DNA of 64,000 bases from Clarkia xantiana subsp. parviflora. Taxonomy: Eukaryota; Streptophyta; Magnoliopsida; Myrtales; Onagraceae. The notes below the pieces were generated by a model, which was not told where the DNA came from, ran no database searches, and was given only the letters and a program-made list of their open reading frames with translations. Shown here piece by piece: positions 1-10,980 of this stretch. The translations under genes and the position numbers were made by a program. Position 1 is the stretch's first letter; each line of letters begins with the position of its first letter. The stretch covers positions 44,478,774 to 44,542,773 of the forward strand of contig JAPTYO010000001.1 of assembly GCA_036873135.1 (NCBI GenBank), written 5' to 3'.

Positions 1-2531
1 CGTAGGATCCCCCCTAATAATCCAAGACGCGACATATGCTCTACTGGGTCATAATCTGCTGGATCATACAACCTCCGTTCAATGTACACCTCTTCAACTG
101 AGTGGACATCGTCATCTTCGTCCCCTATAGGCCTGGGTAGGACAAACACTTCTACCCAGTTGGTAGGAGTGTCCATCAGAAGGCACTGCCACCACTCTTG
201 ACTATCTATTTGGACAAACAGTCCTTCATCGTTTACGCACCAAAGCGCTGGTATTTCAATACCAGTAACATTTGATGCAAACAACTTTGCGTCATGAAAG
301 GTGATGTCACGTTCAATTGGGAACTCGGCCATTATACCATCCATGTACTCAACCCTATAACCCCCAAGGTGAACCCATCTGCCATATCGAAACCGTATGG
401 TAAACACATCCGAGTTAACGATTCCCTAATGTTGATGAAATGTGCATTCACAAAATAGTTAAATCGATATAATAATAAAAAGAAGTAGTATAATTTAAAA
501 TATTACTTTCATATCTCCATGTATAGTTTTAAAAACTATCGTTGAATAAAAATACGTTACATGTTGTCTTACTTCGAAAAAAAAAAAAATATAATAATGT
601 TGATATTTATAGCATTCTCATCTACGTACGCAAAAAAAAAAAAATTATTATAATTTCAAAATATTTGTTTCATATATTTATGTATACTTGTAAAAATTAT
701 CATTGACAAGAATAATTATGTTAAATGTTGTCTTATTTTGAAAAAAAAAAACACATAATAATGTTAATACTTATAGTATTCTAATCTACGTACGCAAAAA
801 TAAAAAGAATCAATGTAATTTAAAATATTAGTTTCATATATAGTTTTAAAAACTATCGTTGAACAACATTATGTTACATGTTGTCTTACTTTGAAAAAAA
901 AACGCATAATATTGTTGATATTTATAGCATTATAATCTACGTACACAAAAAAAAAAATAGTACAATTTCAAAATATTTGTTTCATATATTTATGTATACT
1001 TGTAAGAATTATCAGTGACAAAAATAATTATGTTAAATGTTGTCTTATTTTGAAAAAAAAACACATAATAATGTTAATACTTATAGTATTCTAATCTACG
1101 TACGCAAAAATAAAAAGAATCAGTGTAATTTAAAATATTAGTTTCATATCTACATGTATAGTTTTAAAAATTATCGTTGAACAACATTATGTTACATGTT
1201 GTCTTACTTTGAAAAAAAAACGCATAATATTGTTGATATTTATAGCATTATAATCTACGTACGCAAAAAAAAAAAAAAATAGTATAATTTCAAAATATTT
1301 GTTTCATATATTTATGTATACTTGTAAGAATTATCATTGACAAAAATAATTATGTTAAATGTTGTCTTATTTTGAAAAAAAAAACACATAATAATGTTAA
1401 TACTTATAGTATTCTAATATACGTACGCAAAAATAAAAAGAATCAGTGTAATTTAAAATATTAGTTTCATATCTACATGTATAGTTTTAAAAATTATCGT
1501 TGAACAACATTATGTTACATGTTGTCTTACTTTGAAAAAAAAAACGCATAATATTGTTGATATTTATAGCATTATAATCTACGTACGCAAAAAAAAAAAA
1601 AATAGTATAATTTCAAAATATTTGTTTCATATATTTATGTATACTCGTCAAAATTATCATTGACAAAAATAATTATGTTAAATGTTGTCTTATTTTGAAA
1701 AAAAAACACATAATAATGTTAATACTTATAGTATTCTAATCTACGTACGCAAAAATAAAAAGAATCAGTGTAATTTAAAATATTACTTTCATATCTCCAT
1801 GTATAGTTTTAAAAACTATCGTTGAACAAAAATATGTTAAATGTTGTCTTACTTTGAAAAAAAAAACACATAATAATGTTGATATTTATAGCATTCTCAT
1901 CTACATACGCAAAAATAAAAAATTCAATATAATTTCAAAATTTTTGTTTCATATATTTATGTATAGTTGTAAAAACTATCATTGACAGCAAAATTATGTT
2001 ACATGTAGTCTTATTTTGAAAAAACAAACTAATAATAATGTTGATGTTTATAGCATTATAATCTACGCACGCAAAATTAAAAAGAATCAGTATAATTTAA
2101 AATATATGTTCATATCTCCATATATAGTTTTAAAAAATATCATTGACAACAAAATTATGTTACATGTTGTCTTATTTTGAAAAACAAAAAAAGCTAATAA
2201 TAATATTGATATTTATAGCATTCTAATCTACGTACCCAAAATAATTATCGATATAATTTCAAATTTTTTGTTTCATATTTCCATATATAGTTGTAAAAAC
2301 TATCATTGACAACAAAATTATGTTACATGTTGTCTTATTTTGAAAAAAAAAAAAAAACACATAATAATATTAATACCTATAGCATTCTAACATACGTACG
2401 CATCATACTGTCTACCATTATAACATATATGTATATCTTCAAACTTAGTAAATTTATAGGAGAGGTGCAGATGATACCATAAGTTGCTTCCCGCGAGCAG
2501 TTCTCCTACTTGAACTTCCTTCAACAGCCAT
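1..2531 (-). CDS. MULE (Mutator-like) transposon protein, N-terminal part, two exons, runs off left edge
   Basis: Two exons join in phase 0. Exon 1 (2531-2478, 18 codons) starts MAVEGSSSRRTARGKQLM and is followed by GT; exon 2 starts at 425 after ...CATTAG and reads on through the left edge for 141 codons. The exon 2 product contains FTIRFRYGRWVHLGG, DITFHDAKLFA, VNDEGLFVQID and a VEVFVLPRP stretch, then an acidic run (GDEDDDVHSVEE). This is the pattern of the PB1-like domain at the N terminus of plant MuDR/MULE transposase-type proteins (family knowledge, from pattern only). The catalytic DDE domain would lie outside the window. The reading frame is clean, so it may be intact. Oddity: the single intron is a 160-bp satellite array. 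Family assignment is moderately sure; the exon structure is well supported by the phase match and a TATA box about 100 bp upstream. Confidence 0.65.
426..2477 (-). other. Intron of the MULE gene
   Basis: The intron is 2052 bp with donor GTATCA at 2477 and acceptor ACATTAG ending at 426. Nearly all of it is the tandem array described separately. It has about 80% A+T and no ORF. Confidence 0.6.
455..2402. repeat. 160-bp satellite array, about 12 units, with a two-unit (A/B) higher-order period
   Basis: The marker TCTACGTACGCAAAA recurs near 621, 784, 938, 1095, 1254, 1417, 1577, 1740, 1901, 2062, 2228 and 2393, giving a spacing of 153-166 bp. Each unit has the order: ACGTACGC plus A-tract, AATTTAAAATATTAGTTTC, TATAGTTTTAAAAAC, ATCGTTGA, TTATGTTACATGTTGTCTTA, A-tract, ATAATGTTGATATTTATAGC. 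Between about 620 and 1740 two variants alternate: one with AAAATAAAAAGAATCA and a CTACATGTATAG core, the other with a long A-run, ATAGTATAATTTC and TTTATGTATACTTG. The true homogenised unit there is therefore about 320 bp. Confidence 0.9.
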
Positions 2532-2621
2532 TGAGTAGATGAACTTTTGAAAGTAAGAGAGTAGGAAATTGTTAGAGAGTAGTGAATTATATGAGGTATG
2601 AAGTTAGATAGTGGTGGGTTG

Positions 2622-2640
2622 TATGTGTATATATAGAGAA
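2622..2640 (-). promoter_or_regulatory. TATA box of the MULE gene
   Basis: On the minus strand CTATATATACACA lies about 100 bp upstream of the ATG at 2531. It is followed by a C/T-rich leader with ACAACCCACCACTATC, typical of a plant core promoter with a leader of roughly 70 nt. Confidence 0.5.
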
Positions 2641-2654
2641 AGAAATAATGATTT

Positions 2655-2866
2655 AAAAAAAAAAAAATTCGAATCTGTTTGAAAAAAAAAAAAAAAAAAT
2701 TTGACTGGTCAATCAGACCGGTCAGTGACCGGTCATATCAACCAGCAAGGGACCCCTTGCTGGCTGGCCAGATTCCCTTGGTTATTACCAAGGGAATCCA
2801 ATGTCCCTTGGCCGGGTCCCACCGACCCGGCCAGACCCAAATTTGAATTTTTTTTTTTTTTTTTAT
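2655..2866. repeat. Cluster of GC-rich hairpins framed by A-tract and T-tract inverted arms
   Basis: The outer arms are an A-run with ATTCGAAT (2655-2676) and ATTTGAATT plus a T-run (2841-2865). Inside are consecutive palindromes: GACCGGTCAGTGACCGGTC (2717-2735), CAAGGGACCCCTTG, ATTCCCTTGGTTATTACCAAGGGAAT (2771-2796), and GGCCGGGTC/GACCCGGCC (about 2811-2833). It is upstream of the MULE gene and may be its subterminal region. No target duplication was found. Confidence 0.6.
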
Positions 2867-3846
2867 GCCTATATTTGGGTTTGGTTCTGCATGTAGACTT
2901 ATTTTGGTCAAAAACTCTAACAAACATATAAAAACATAAGAGTACCTTTTTTTTCCTGAGTATCTATAACAAACATATAAATACATTGTATTTGTATGGT
3001 TTTTATAGTTATCTTAAGTAAGTTGTCTTCTTCAATGAGGCGAGCGCTTCAAGGTAATATTTGACATATTATCGCCTTTTGCATTTGACAACATTGCTCT
3101 AACTTATGTTCCGAGCCCGAGTTCAAGTTTAGAGAAATTTACCGCCGGTCTCGAACTTTAGTAATTCGGGATAGACTCGTGCCAATCCGAAAATTACACA
3201 AAAACTAAAAAAAAACACAAAATCACATACCATTACCATTCTTTAAAATTTCAAGCACACATCAAGTTCTCATATGCACATCAAATTCTCATACAAAAAC
3301 TAATTTAAACATCAAATTTTACAAATTCGAAATTAGGATCACTAGAATTGAGTTAAGAATTAGTTACAAAATTCGGAACATGACGAGAATCTCTGTATTT
3401 TGCCTTAAAATCCCGAGCACAAGTCAAATTTTGAGTTTAAAGGAAAGTCCCGCCCACTCGAGAATAATTTCAGGACAGGCTACTCGAGATTTCAGGCGGT
3501 CGAATTTTTGCAACCCTAATTCACTCCAAAGGGCGACAGATTTCAAACGGATACTCTGACATGTTTCAAGTTTCGGTTCTGAATATTAATTAACTCGGAA
3601 ACAACTCTTTCTTCATCAACTCAAAATCACACCTTCATTAGATACCACTGTTCCTTCTCAAATGAGGAATTTCAAATGGTTCGAATTCAACTTCTCAAAT
3701 GAGAAGAACATAGCAACATACATCTCCGCATTCTTATAGTAAATATATATATTCAAACAGATACACCTAGTGAGTAATTCATCATCCAAAATGTGAATAA
3801 AGAATTCACAGCCTCAACTCCAAGAACTCACTCTTGTGCTTCTTCT
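2867..3846. other. Intergenic, no gene seen
   Basis: This stretch has mixed composition with no supported ORF. The 3110-3540 part has scattered CCCGAG/CTCGAG/TTCGGG words that look like decayed hAT subterminal repeats, but no ends could be defined. Confidence 0.4.
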
Positions 3847-5920
3847 TCACTCCTCATCCCATTCATCATTCTTGTACGACACAAGAGTGTCGACCTTGTG
3901 TATCTGCAGCAACACCGACAGTATTCGTATCAACCACAACATATTACATGACTGTACATTTGTGGTATGCAAACTCACCTTGGTATCAAATGAGTGCAAC
4001 TTAACCATTTGTGGATTGGCAATCAGTTTCGGATCACTCTCAATCCACGTAAACGGGACTGCAACATCCGTGTCAGTATATGCTAACACATCAAACACAC
4101 CTAAGAGCAAGCCCATTTGAATCATCAGAAAAATAAAGCCAGGATATGAATCACAAGACAAGGTGTGTTTTGAGATTAACATTAGCTTCCTTCTTACATG
4201 GTTCATCCGGGCAAGGTAGATACGAAATGCTTGAAGCTATCTGCCTCATAATAGCTTGTATTTCTCGCATAATTTCTGTGTCACTCTTCTCCCTTGAAAT
4301 ACTGCGTGCAGATATATCGAACCATAAGTGTGAAACAAGTTGTTTATTCAGTGGAGTGAATGTAGATAATAATTTGAGAAGAATTACCCTTTCTCTACAA
4401 CTTCACCATCAGTCTCAATGCTGAAGTTCCACCTCTCTAGGACCTCACCTGAGGCCTTGCTCATTATCACTAGAACTACCCTTTGCAGCTTCCCTGTTTC
4501 AAGCCACTCTTTTCCAAGTTTGACAATTCACATACAAATTTAGTTAGAAAAAGAAACTTAGTCTTGGTATGAATAATGCAATGCAGCTAATAAACTAACA
4601 TTGATCATTTAAGGAATCATATATCTTAAGAATTTTTTTATCGAACTTGAAATGCCCCGAGGTTCTCGGATAGTCAAACAAAAGAAATGACTGGGACCAA
4701 TCTAGTTTGTTGCGAATTGTGTGAGGTAACAAGAAAATATTTTGTCTGTAGTCGATGATACAACGAGAAATAAAACAATAGATGGATGATACACACTGGA
4801 AGAGTAAATTCACTATTGAAATAAGGAGATACAAGTGTTGAACTCATGCCCTCAATGTCAATACACTCAATAGAGCACCTCACTACACTATAATTCTGTA
4901 ATGAGCGTGTATTCTAAGAAGAGTCCAATTGAGTGTATCTATGAAGAGCGTGTGTCTTCTAGTGCTCAGAAGACAAGCAAGGAAAACAAGTCATCTACTT
5001 GCCTTAACAATTTCACAGGGACTGAGCTGAATGCAATGCAGCAATTAAACCAAAAGAAACTACATTCGGAAAAAAAATCTGCAAACAATTTCACAGGTAC
5101 TGAGCTGAATGCATGCAGCAATTAAACCATAAGAAACTACATTCAAAACTACATTATATATTAAGAAATATTCACTGCATTCAATACCACAAGAAGGTTC
5201 CTGATATGCCACCTCGGGTGCATTCTGATTATCTCCTCATGTAAGTCAGAAGTTACTAAGACGAAACTAATAACTCTAATTCCTTATTACTCAACTTTTT
5301 CAATGAAACACAGATATGTCAGTTGTTCCTGTATACAAGTTGAAGAATTTACCAGAGAGCTGAGCAGTCAAGTTTGCAATGAAGGATTTCACACCCTCAT
5401 CTTGAGTCAGCAGCATTGGCAGTCCATACTTCTTCACCTTCACAAAACTCTCTGCTGGGTACACCTCGCGGTTGTACAGTATACTGAACAATGTTTCAAA
5501 ATCACCGTGTCTCAGTTTCAGAAACCAGAACTCAAGTACTAATTTCTAGATTATCCTGATAAAAAAAAGAGAGAAAGGGTTCCGTTTTCTAACCTGTTAG
5601 CAGCATAACCTAAATTGAACACAACAAAGAGAAAACAGCCAGAGAAAACAGTAAGTAACGTTCAATTAAACCACCGAAATCAACTAAATCTAAACGGTGA
5701 AGAACGGAACAATCTATGAAAGTCCAATCGAGGATATCCCGCTGAAAATTTGTTTCAAAATTGGAAGTTTTTCATAAAAATAAAAAGTGGACATAGAAAG
5801 GAGGCTTAATAGCTTAGATCGGGAGATATGAATTCATGGAGACTCACCAAAGAACTCGCTGACGATGGCAGCAGAACCGCGCAGAGTGATGATATCCTTA
5901 GTGGCTGCTTTGGAAGTCAT
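3847..5920 (-). CDS. MAD2: Mitotic spindle assembly checkpoint protein MAD2, seven exons, 207 aa
   Basis: MAD2 is the HORMA-domain protein that binds CDC20 and holds the anaphase-promoting complex inactive until kinetochores attach. Exons on the minus strand: 5920-5848, 5609-5594, 5483-5353, 4508-4388, 4301-4198, 4100-3979 and 3903-3847. They sum to 624 nt, an exact 208 codons, and all introns are GT-AG. The product begins MTSKAATKDIITLRGSA, then has YNREVYPAESFVKVKKYG, GEVLERWNF, SREKSDTEIMREIQ, DVLAYTDTDVAVPFTW and the C-terminal safety belt ending VDTLVSYKNDEWDEE. Length matches the family (about 205 aa). Exon 2 is only 16 nt, completing FGYAANS between exons 1 and 3. The start is the first ATG in frame with the conserved N terminus. 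The gene looks intact and identification is secure. Confidence 0.95.
5007..5148. repeat. 79-bp direct duplication in MAD2 intron 3
   Basis: CAATTTCACAGGGACTGAGC at about 5007 recurs at about 5086 with TACTGAGCTGAATGC. Both copies continue GCAGCAATTAAACC and AGAAACTACATTC. It is a short two-copy tandem duplication inside the 844-bp intron. Confidence 0.75.
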
Positions 5921-6166
5921 GTCTCGCCTTGCTGAAGTGGAATCAAACTTGTTGGATCACTGAATTTAATGTTGATGGAGAGATTGGGAGGGTACTCTGA
6001 GATCAGTGGAGAACAGTGAGATTTGAAACCTTGGAAATGGAGGTTTATGGACGCGACGGATTCTGGAGAGAGAATTGAATTAGGGCTTGGTGGATGAAAT
6101 TGGGGGATAAGACAAGGAAAGTGTAACGGCTAGTTCCTTTTGCATCCTCCGATCCCCCCGAGATAA

Positions 6167-6701
6167 TGCATTTTCAACGGTCCCTTTTGTCAATTTACCC
6201 TCCATATAAAACGAGAAATGCCAATAAAAAAAAAGCATTTATAAAAATGCCACATCTTACAGATAATACATGTGACTCTTTTATGTTCCATACAAATTAT
6301 TTGCGAAATATATTGTTCTGCATAAGATAGTTTTATATAAATTGTACTTTTTAAATCTGTCACGTAGACATTTATGTACATTTTAAGTAGTACGTAAAGT
6401 TAAAGATACACGTAAATAATATTTTCTCTGCAATTGTATTACTTAAACATATTACTTAAATATATTTTATTATTAAATTTTCCAACAACCACCAATAAAA
6501 TATTAGAATTAATTAAAAAAAATTAATTTATAATTAAATATTAGTTACATAATTCATAGTACATTCCTTAAATTTAAGGAATATGTTACGTAAAAGTAGG
6601 TGAGTCCCACTTTTAATGAATGCTATGTAAAACCATTGAGCATATTTTTATACATTTTACGTAAAAAATATGTAAAACATAGAATACCATTATGGATGCT
6701 C
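6167..6701. mobile_element. Tourist-like (PIF/Harbinger) MITE upstream of MAD2
   Basis: The right end reads CCATTATGGATGCTC and the left end TGCATTTTCAACGG; TAA flanks both sides (6164-6166 and 6702-6704). The interior (CACGTAGACATTTATGTAC, TTAAGGAAT, TCCAACAACCACCAATAA) is clearly shared with the better-preserved copy at 58557-58963. It begins about 250 bp upstream of the MAD2 start codon. Confidence 0.7.
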
Positions 6702-7075
6702 TAAGGGTGTCAACGAGTTAGGAGTACTCACCGATTTTGGCTTGTCGACCTGCGACTTGTGAGTTATAAAACAGGTCCAGGTCTAGCGATACTCGTCACG
6801 CACGTGTATTATATATATAATATATATAATTATATGAGTAATATAATAAAATAATAAGAGTTCTAATGAGTTTAGTAATTTGGATTAGAGTTAAATTTTT
6901 AAGTTGTGATTCGAAGTTAAACTTAAATTTAGATATAATAAATATGATATATATAATTAATAATAATATATTATTTTTCTTGTGAGGTGACCCGCTGAGC
7001 GACTATGTCTATCTGCGGACTGCGGGGCATGCCCGGATCTAGCGATACATCGCCCCGTTACCACCCTAGTATTGC
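6702..7075. mobile_element. Decayed hAT-like non-autonomous element
   Basis: The left end TAAGGGTGTCAACGAG and the inverted right end (reverse strand CTAGGGTGGTAACGGG) bound an AT-rich core. The core wording (AATAAGAGTTCTAATGAGTTT, TTGTGATTCGAA) is shared with 42967-43265. No matching 8-bp flanks were found. Confidence 0.5.
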
Positions 7076-7363
7076 AAATATATACGAGGGTCAAGAAAAT
7101 CAGAAAAAACAAAAGTAGACTAGACACCGTACACTGTCATATATATAAAGCACATGTATGATGTATGCACTGTTTTTTATCCATGGTTCACTGGAAGTGG
7201 AAACAAACAAAACTATCTTTTTCTTTACAGAGCCAGCACGGTTTTAGCTAAATTAGTTTATAGTGTTGTCATGCCAAGCAACTTTGTACAACTTCTGGTA
7301 TACTTCTGTTCTGAACTCAACAGCTAGGGCTAGGGCTAGCCTAGCATCAACGGTCTGAGCTCC

Positions 7364-7588
7364 AACCACGTAACAATAGTGTGGTGGTTCAGCGCCTCAT
7401 CCCTTAACCAGAGGTCAGGGGTCCAATCCCCGCTAGTGACCATGAGAATGGAAAATTGTTCATGGTCAGCACTTTACCCCTTACGGGCTGACCCGGTGCG
7501 AGTGGGGATTAGTCTAGATGTGGAGCAAGCATGCTACGGGTGCTGTCCCTAGGACCACCCCGCGGAAAAAAAAAAAAAAAAAAAAAAA
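7364..7588 (+). mobile_element. tRNA-derived SINE with poly(A) tail and 14-bp target duplication
   Basis: The tRNA-like head has an A-box-like TGGTTCAGCGC (about 7384) and a B-box-like GGTCCAATCCC (about 7430). A tRNA-unrelated body with GGGCTGACCCGGTGCGAGTG follows, then CCACCCCGCGG and a run of about 24 A. The flanks ACGGTCTGAGCTCC (7350-7363) and ACGGTCAGAGCTCC (7588-7601) differ at one base. This is a complete 225-bp SINE. Confidence 0.88.
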
Positions 7589-7601
7589 CGGTCAGAGCTC
7601 C

Positions 7602-8821
7602 TCCTTACGACAATCCTCTATAAATAAATTAATTAATCAAGTACATGTTAGCAAAAGAATAAAACAAAAATTAAGCACATTATCTTGAATGGTCATAATA
7701 TAAGATTACTTAAAATGTAAAATTATTACTAATGTAAGCTACGTAATGTAATGATAGATTGCAGTGTTTGATTGTGTTGTAATACAAAATGCAATTTTAG
7801 ATTACAATATTTTATTTGTGTTGTAATGTGATTTTATTATTATTATATTAATAATTTATATGAATATATATTATGTATTAATATGATAAAATTTAAAAGA
7901 ATATATATTTTGACAACAACTAACTTTTTAAACATTATGTTTTGTGGTTAATTCTATGGTTATTTACGAAATCTAAAAATTAAATATTTAAAATTAATAC
8001 GCATAAATATTAAGTTATATTAATTAAAACATTGTATATAATTTTATATGATAATTTTCATTAAAAATACTATGAAAAAAGACTTTAGGGTGCATTTTAT
8101 ACAAACGAAATGTGCATTATTCTTTAATTTAACAATGAGTTACGAAGTAGATAAAAAAAATAAAAAGCTAATAATAATAATAATATCATAGTAAACTATA
8201 AATAATATAATATAAAATATTTTATTTATTTATAAATAATAAGAAAATAATAACACTCTGTAATGTTGGACTTAGTCTCACTTTACATTAGTTTTTTTTT
8301 TTATTTAATCTCACATTACAATGAATGAAATTTGAAAATCTCATATTACAATGGACGCTACATTACAGTGCACATTATGTCGTTTGACAAATGAAACAAT
8401 TTAATGTAGATGTAATGATTACATCCCATATTACTTCCATCCAAACACCCCTTAACAGTTTTATCATAATTAGATTAAATTATTCACCAAACATAATAAA
8501 GTTTAAAGACATATTATAAAATTATGTAAATCATTTAAATAAAACAGAATATTTAATAAAAAAATACCCAAAAAAGGGCAGAACAGAGTCGAATCTGCTA
8601 GAGTATTTCACTCTAATTACTACTCTCAACTAAACCCATCAGTGTTATAATATTGTTGAAATTTAAAGTATTTATGTTTGTATTATACTAGTATGGATTT
8701 CTTATATGTGAAATATGAACTAATTTCGGATTCTTTAATTTGTATAGTTATGTATAGCAATTTTAATGTATACCATATTAGCAGTATATTTTCGGATATA
8801 GTACTCTTTCCCACTCTACTC
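7602..8821. other. AT-rich intergenic DNA with a probable MITE
   Basis: No gene is visible. The segment about 7764-8455 starts GTGTTTGATTGTGTTGTAATAC and ends, on the reverse strand, GGGGTGTTTGGATGGAAGTAA. The ends are weakly inverted and resemble a common plant MITE, but no clear target duplication was found. Confidence 0.35.
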
Positions 8822-8826
8822 TTTAT

Positions 8827-8934
8827 GTTTTAGATCGTGCCTCACCGTTAAGATCTTGACACATGTTATAAGAATGAAAACATTAAATCTAAGAACACGT
8901 GTCAAAATCTTAACCACGATCTGGAACATGAAGA
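8827..8934. repeat. Long imperfect hairpin downstream of the Iojap-like gene
   Basis: Arms ATGTTTTAGATCGTG..GTTAAGATCTTGACACATGTT and AACACGTGTCAAAATCTTAAC..GATCTGGAACAT fold on each other over about 45 nt each, with a short loop. It could be a foldback MITE or affect the 3' region of the transcript. Confidence 0.65.
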
Positions 8935-9181
8935 ATGGGGCAGAAGATTTGAATCTCATATTTTCCGCCACTGAAATATAAGTTGGATGCAGTAGAACTA
9001 TTTTGTGTGTTTGACGATTCAATGACAAAATCAAATACAAGGCAAAGAAACCCTTCAATTCTCTCGGATACAACCTTCTTCTTTATCCATCTAAAGTCTA
9101 AACCTAGTACCAGCCCAACAACAATCAAATCGAAACTGACAAGATTCTAAAAAATGCCCTTGCTTGCCACTCCTCTCTGTC

Positions 9182-10980
9182 TCAGTGAAGTGAAGATGAA
9201 GAACTATGCGCAGGTGGTTTCCTCTTGGAGTTATTCTTGGGGCGGATCTTAACAAACACCTTTTCCAAGTCCTACACGAACAAGCTGCTATTAGACTGTG
9301 AACTTGCTTATCTTATGTTAGGTCGGTTCTGAAACCGAAGAAGATTAAAAAATACACACACGAACCAAATTGGGTTGATCAACAGAATCGGAAGTGAACT
9401 ATTCCAAAAACTAAGACAATACCCTAATATTATCAGCATATCAAGTGACATTTAAAGCCGATGCATAAACTTGCAGCTACTTTCTTTTATACATTTGACA
9501 AGATTTATGAAACAATTAGTAAACAGATGCTGTACACATGTACATGCCTTAGTATTATGCACTAAGATAAGAAGAAACAGAAAGCATTTAGGGAGAAAGC
9601 AAATAAATAATAGAACTCAACTCAAAATCACAAACCAGAAGTTATATGCTCAACAAAGCATTGACCAAAGATTAGTTACCTTGCTTGATTCCTTCTGAGG
9701 TGGTGTCTCTGTTGTCCAAAGATTTTCTAAGTTGTAATAAGCTCTAGCATTTTCGTCAAGAGCATGAACTATTACCCTCCCTATAAGAATGAAAGATAAG
9801 TAGTCAACAAAACAAACCATGCCGACCAAAAACTAAAGCGCGGTTCATAACATCATTGATTTTGATAGGTTTTTTACATTCAATACAATGACTAGAAACA
9901 GTTAACTATGTTCGATTGAGTGAGGAAGCATAATATCCGAGAATCTCAGACTGGTAGCTCATGGACGCACTGTCACCCCAAGGACTTTCAATCAATACTT
10001 TTCACCTTGTTTTAATTTCCATGAGTGTTTATTACAACAAACCCTTCCCTAAGTTAACCTAGCTATTCACCTCTGTAACATGATTACTCCCAGAGTCTCA
10101 ATTCCACAACCGTACCCGTTTAGGTAATAGCAAAATTCTTTAGAAAGCCCAAGCAAAGCAAAGCCAAATAACCATAGTTTCACAAGAGTTGCACTTCTTT
10201 TAATAGTTTTCCCTATCTATGTCATCTAAATACGTTGGCCACATTTTCAACTTTGATCAATGTGAGTAACAAAAAGTAGCCAAATGGATGGAAAAGCACA
10301 GACCTGAATCGACAACAACCCACTTTCCTTCCTCCTGGCCTTGCACGCTTGGCAGCATCACCCGCTGTGCCCCATTCATCATTTCCACTCCTTTCTGCTT
10401 TTGCTTAGCCTGTAGAGATGCCAGTCAAGTCAAATTCGAGAGATATTCTAATTCGTGAGCAAATTTTGCATATTTCTCTTGTTCATTGAGTCTGACTAAC
10501 TCACAAGCCTCTATTAGTTTCCTTATTCAGAAGAATGCAAAACATTTATTCAGCAATCAAGAATAGGTTAAGCTAATTCAACCCACAGCCAAGCTTCAGC
10601 AGATTTGCAGCAACAAAATTACAATTGCAACTCAAATTATAAGCAAAACTAATACGATGGAGGCAGGAAGATGAGCATACCTTGTAAATTAAGGCTTTTG
10701 CGATGTTCTTGACGTGCCAAGTGGACCGGCCGGTGGCCACCACCATGTAATCGGCCCAATCGCAGCGCTTGTTGACTGAAATCACCTTCACGTCGTCAGC
10801 GTGCACGTCGCTGAGCACTTTCTCTATCTCTTGCAAGTCCAACAGCCCGCCGCTGAAGGTTTCAGCAGTGGAAGTGCAGAGATTCTGGCTCAATCTCGCA
10901 AACCCTAGCTTCCATGTCTGACCGACGGCTGCAAGAGAAGACGGTGTTGTGAAGTATCGCGATCGTAGAGTAGCCCACAT
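9182..10980 (-). CDS. Iojap-related / ribosome silencing factor (RsfS, DUF143) family protein, probably mitochondrial, 198 aa
   Basis: This family binds ribosomal protein uL14 and keeps large and small subunits apart (known for bacterial RsfS and organellar homologues). Exons on the minus strand: 10980-10681, 10409-10304, 9780-9680 and 9271-9182; the sum is 597 nt, exactly 199 codons, with GT-AG introns. The first about 45 residues (MWATLRSRYFTTPSSLAAVG...) are Arg/Ser/Ala-rich without acidic residues, like an organelle presequence. The domain follows with LLDLQEIEKVLSDVHADDV, CDWADYMVVATGRSTWHV, KQKQKGVE, LPSVQG, GKWVVVDSGRVIVHALDE and YYNLENLW. The C-terminal tail is basic and Ser-rich. It lies head-to-head with the kinase gene, with about 1.8 kb between them. 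Intact; family call secure, organelle inferred. Confidence 0.9.

Noticed and set aside
455..2402. Centromeric satellite or CRISPR-like array
   Set aside because: Units are long, directly adjacent without unique spacers, and only about 12 copies within an intron; not CRISPR and too short for a centromere.
8816..9128. Minus-strand ORFs downstream of the Iojap-like gene
   Set aside because: They lie in the 3' region after the stop codon, overlap a foldback, and show no domain.
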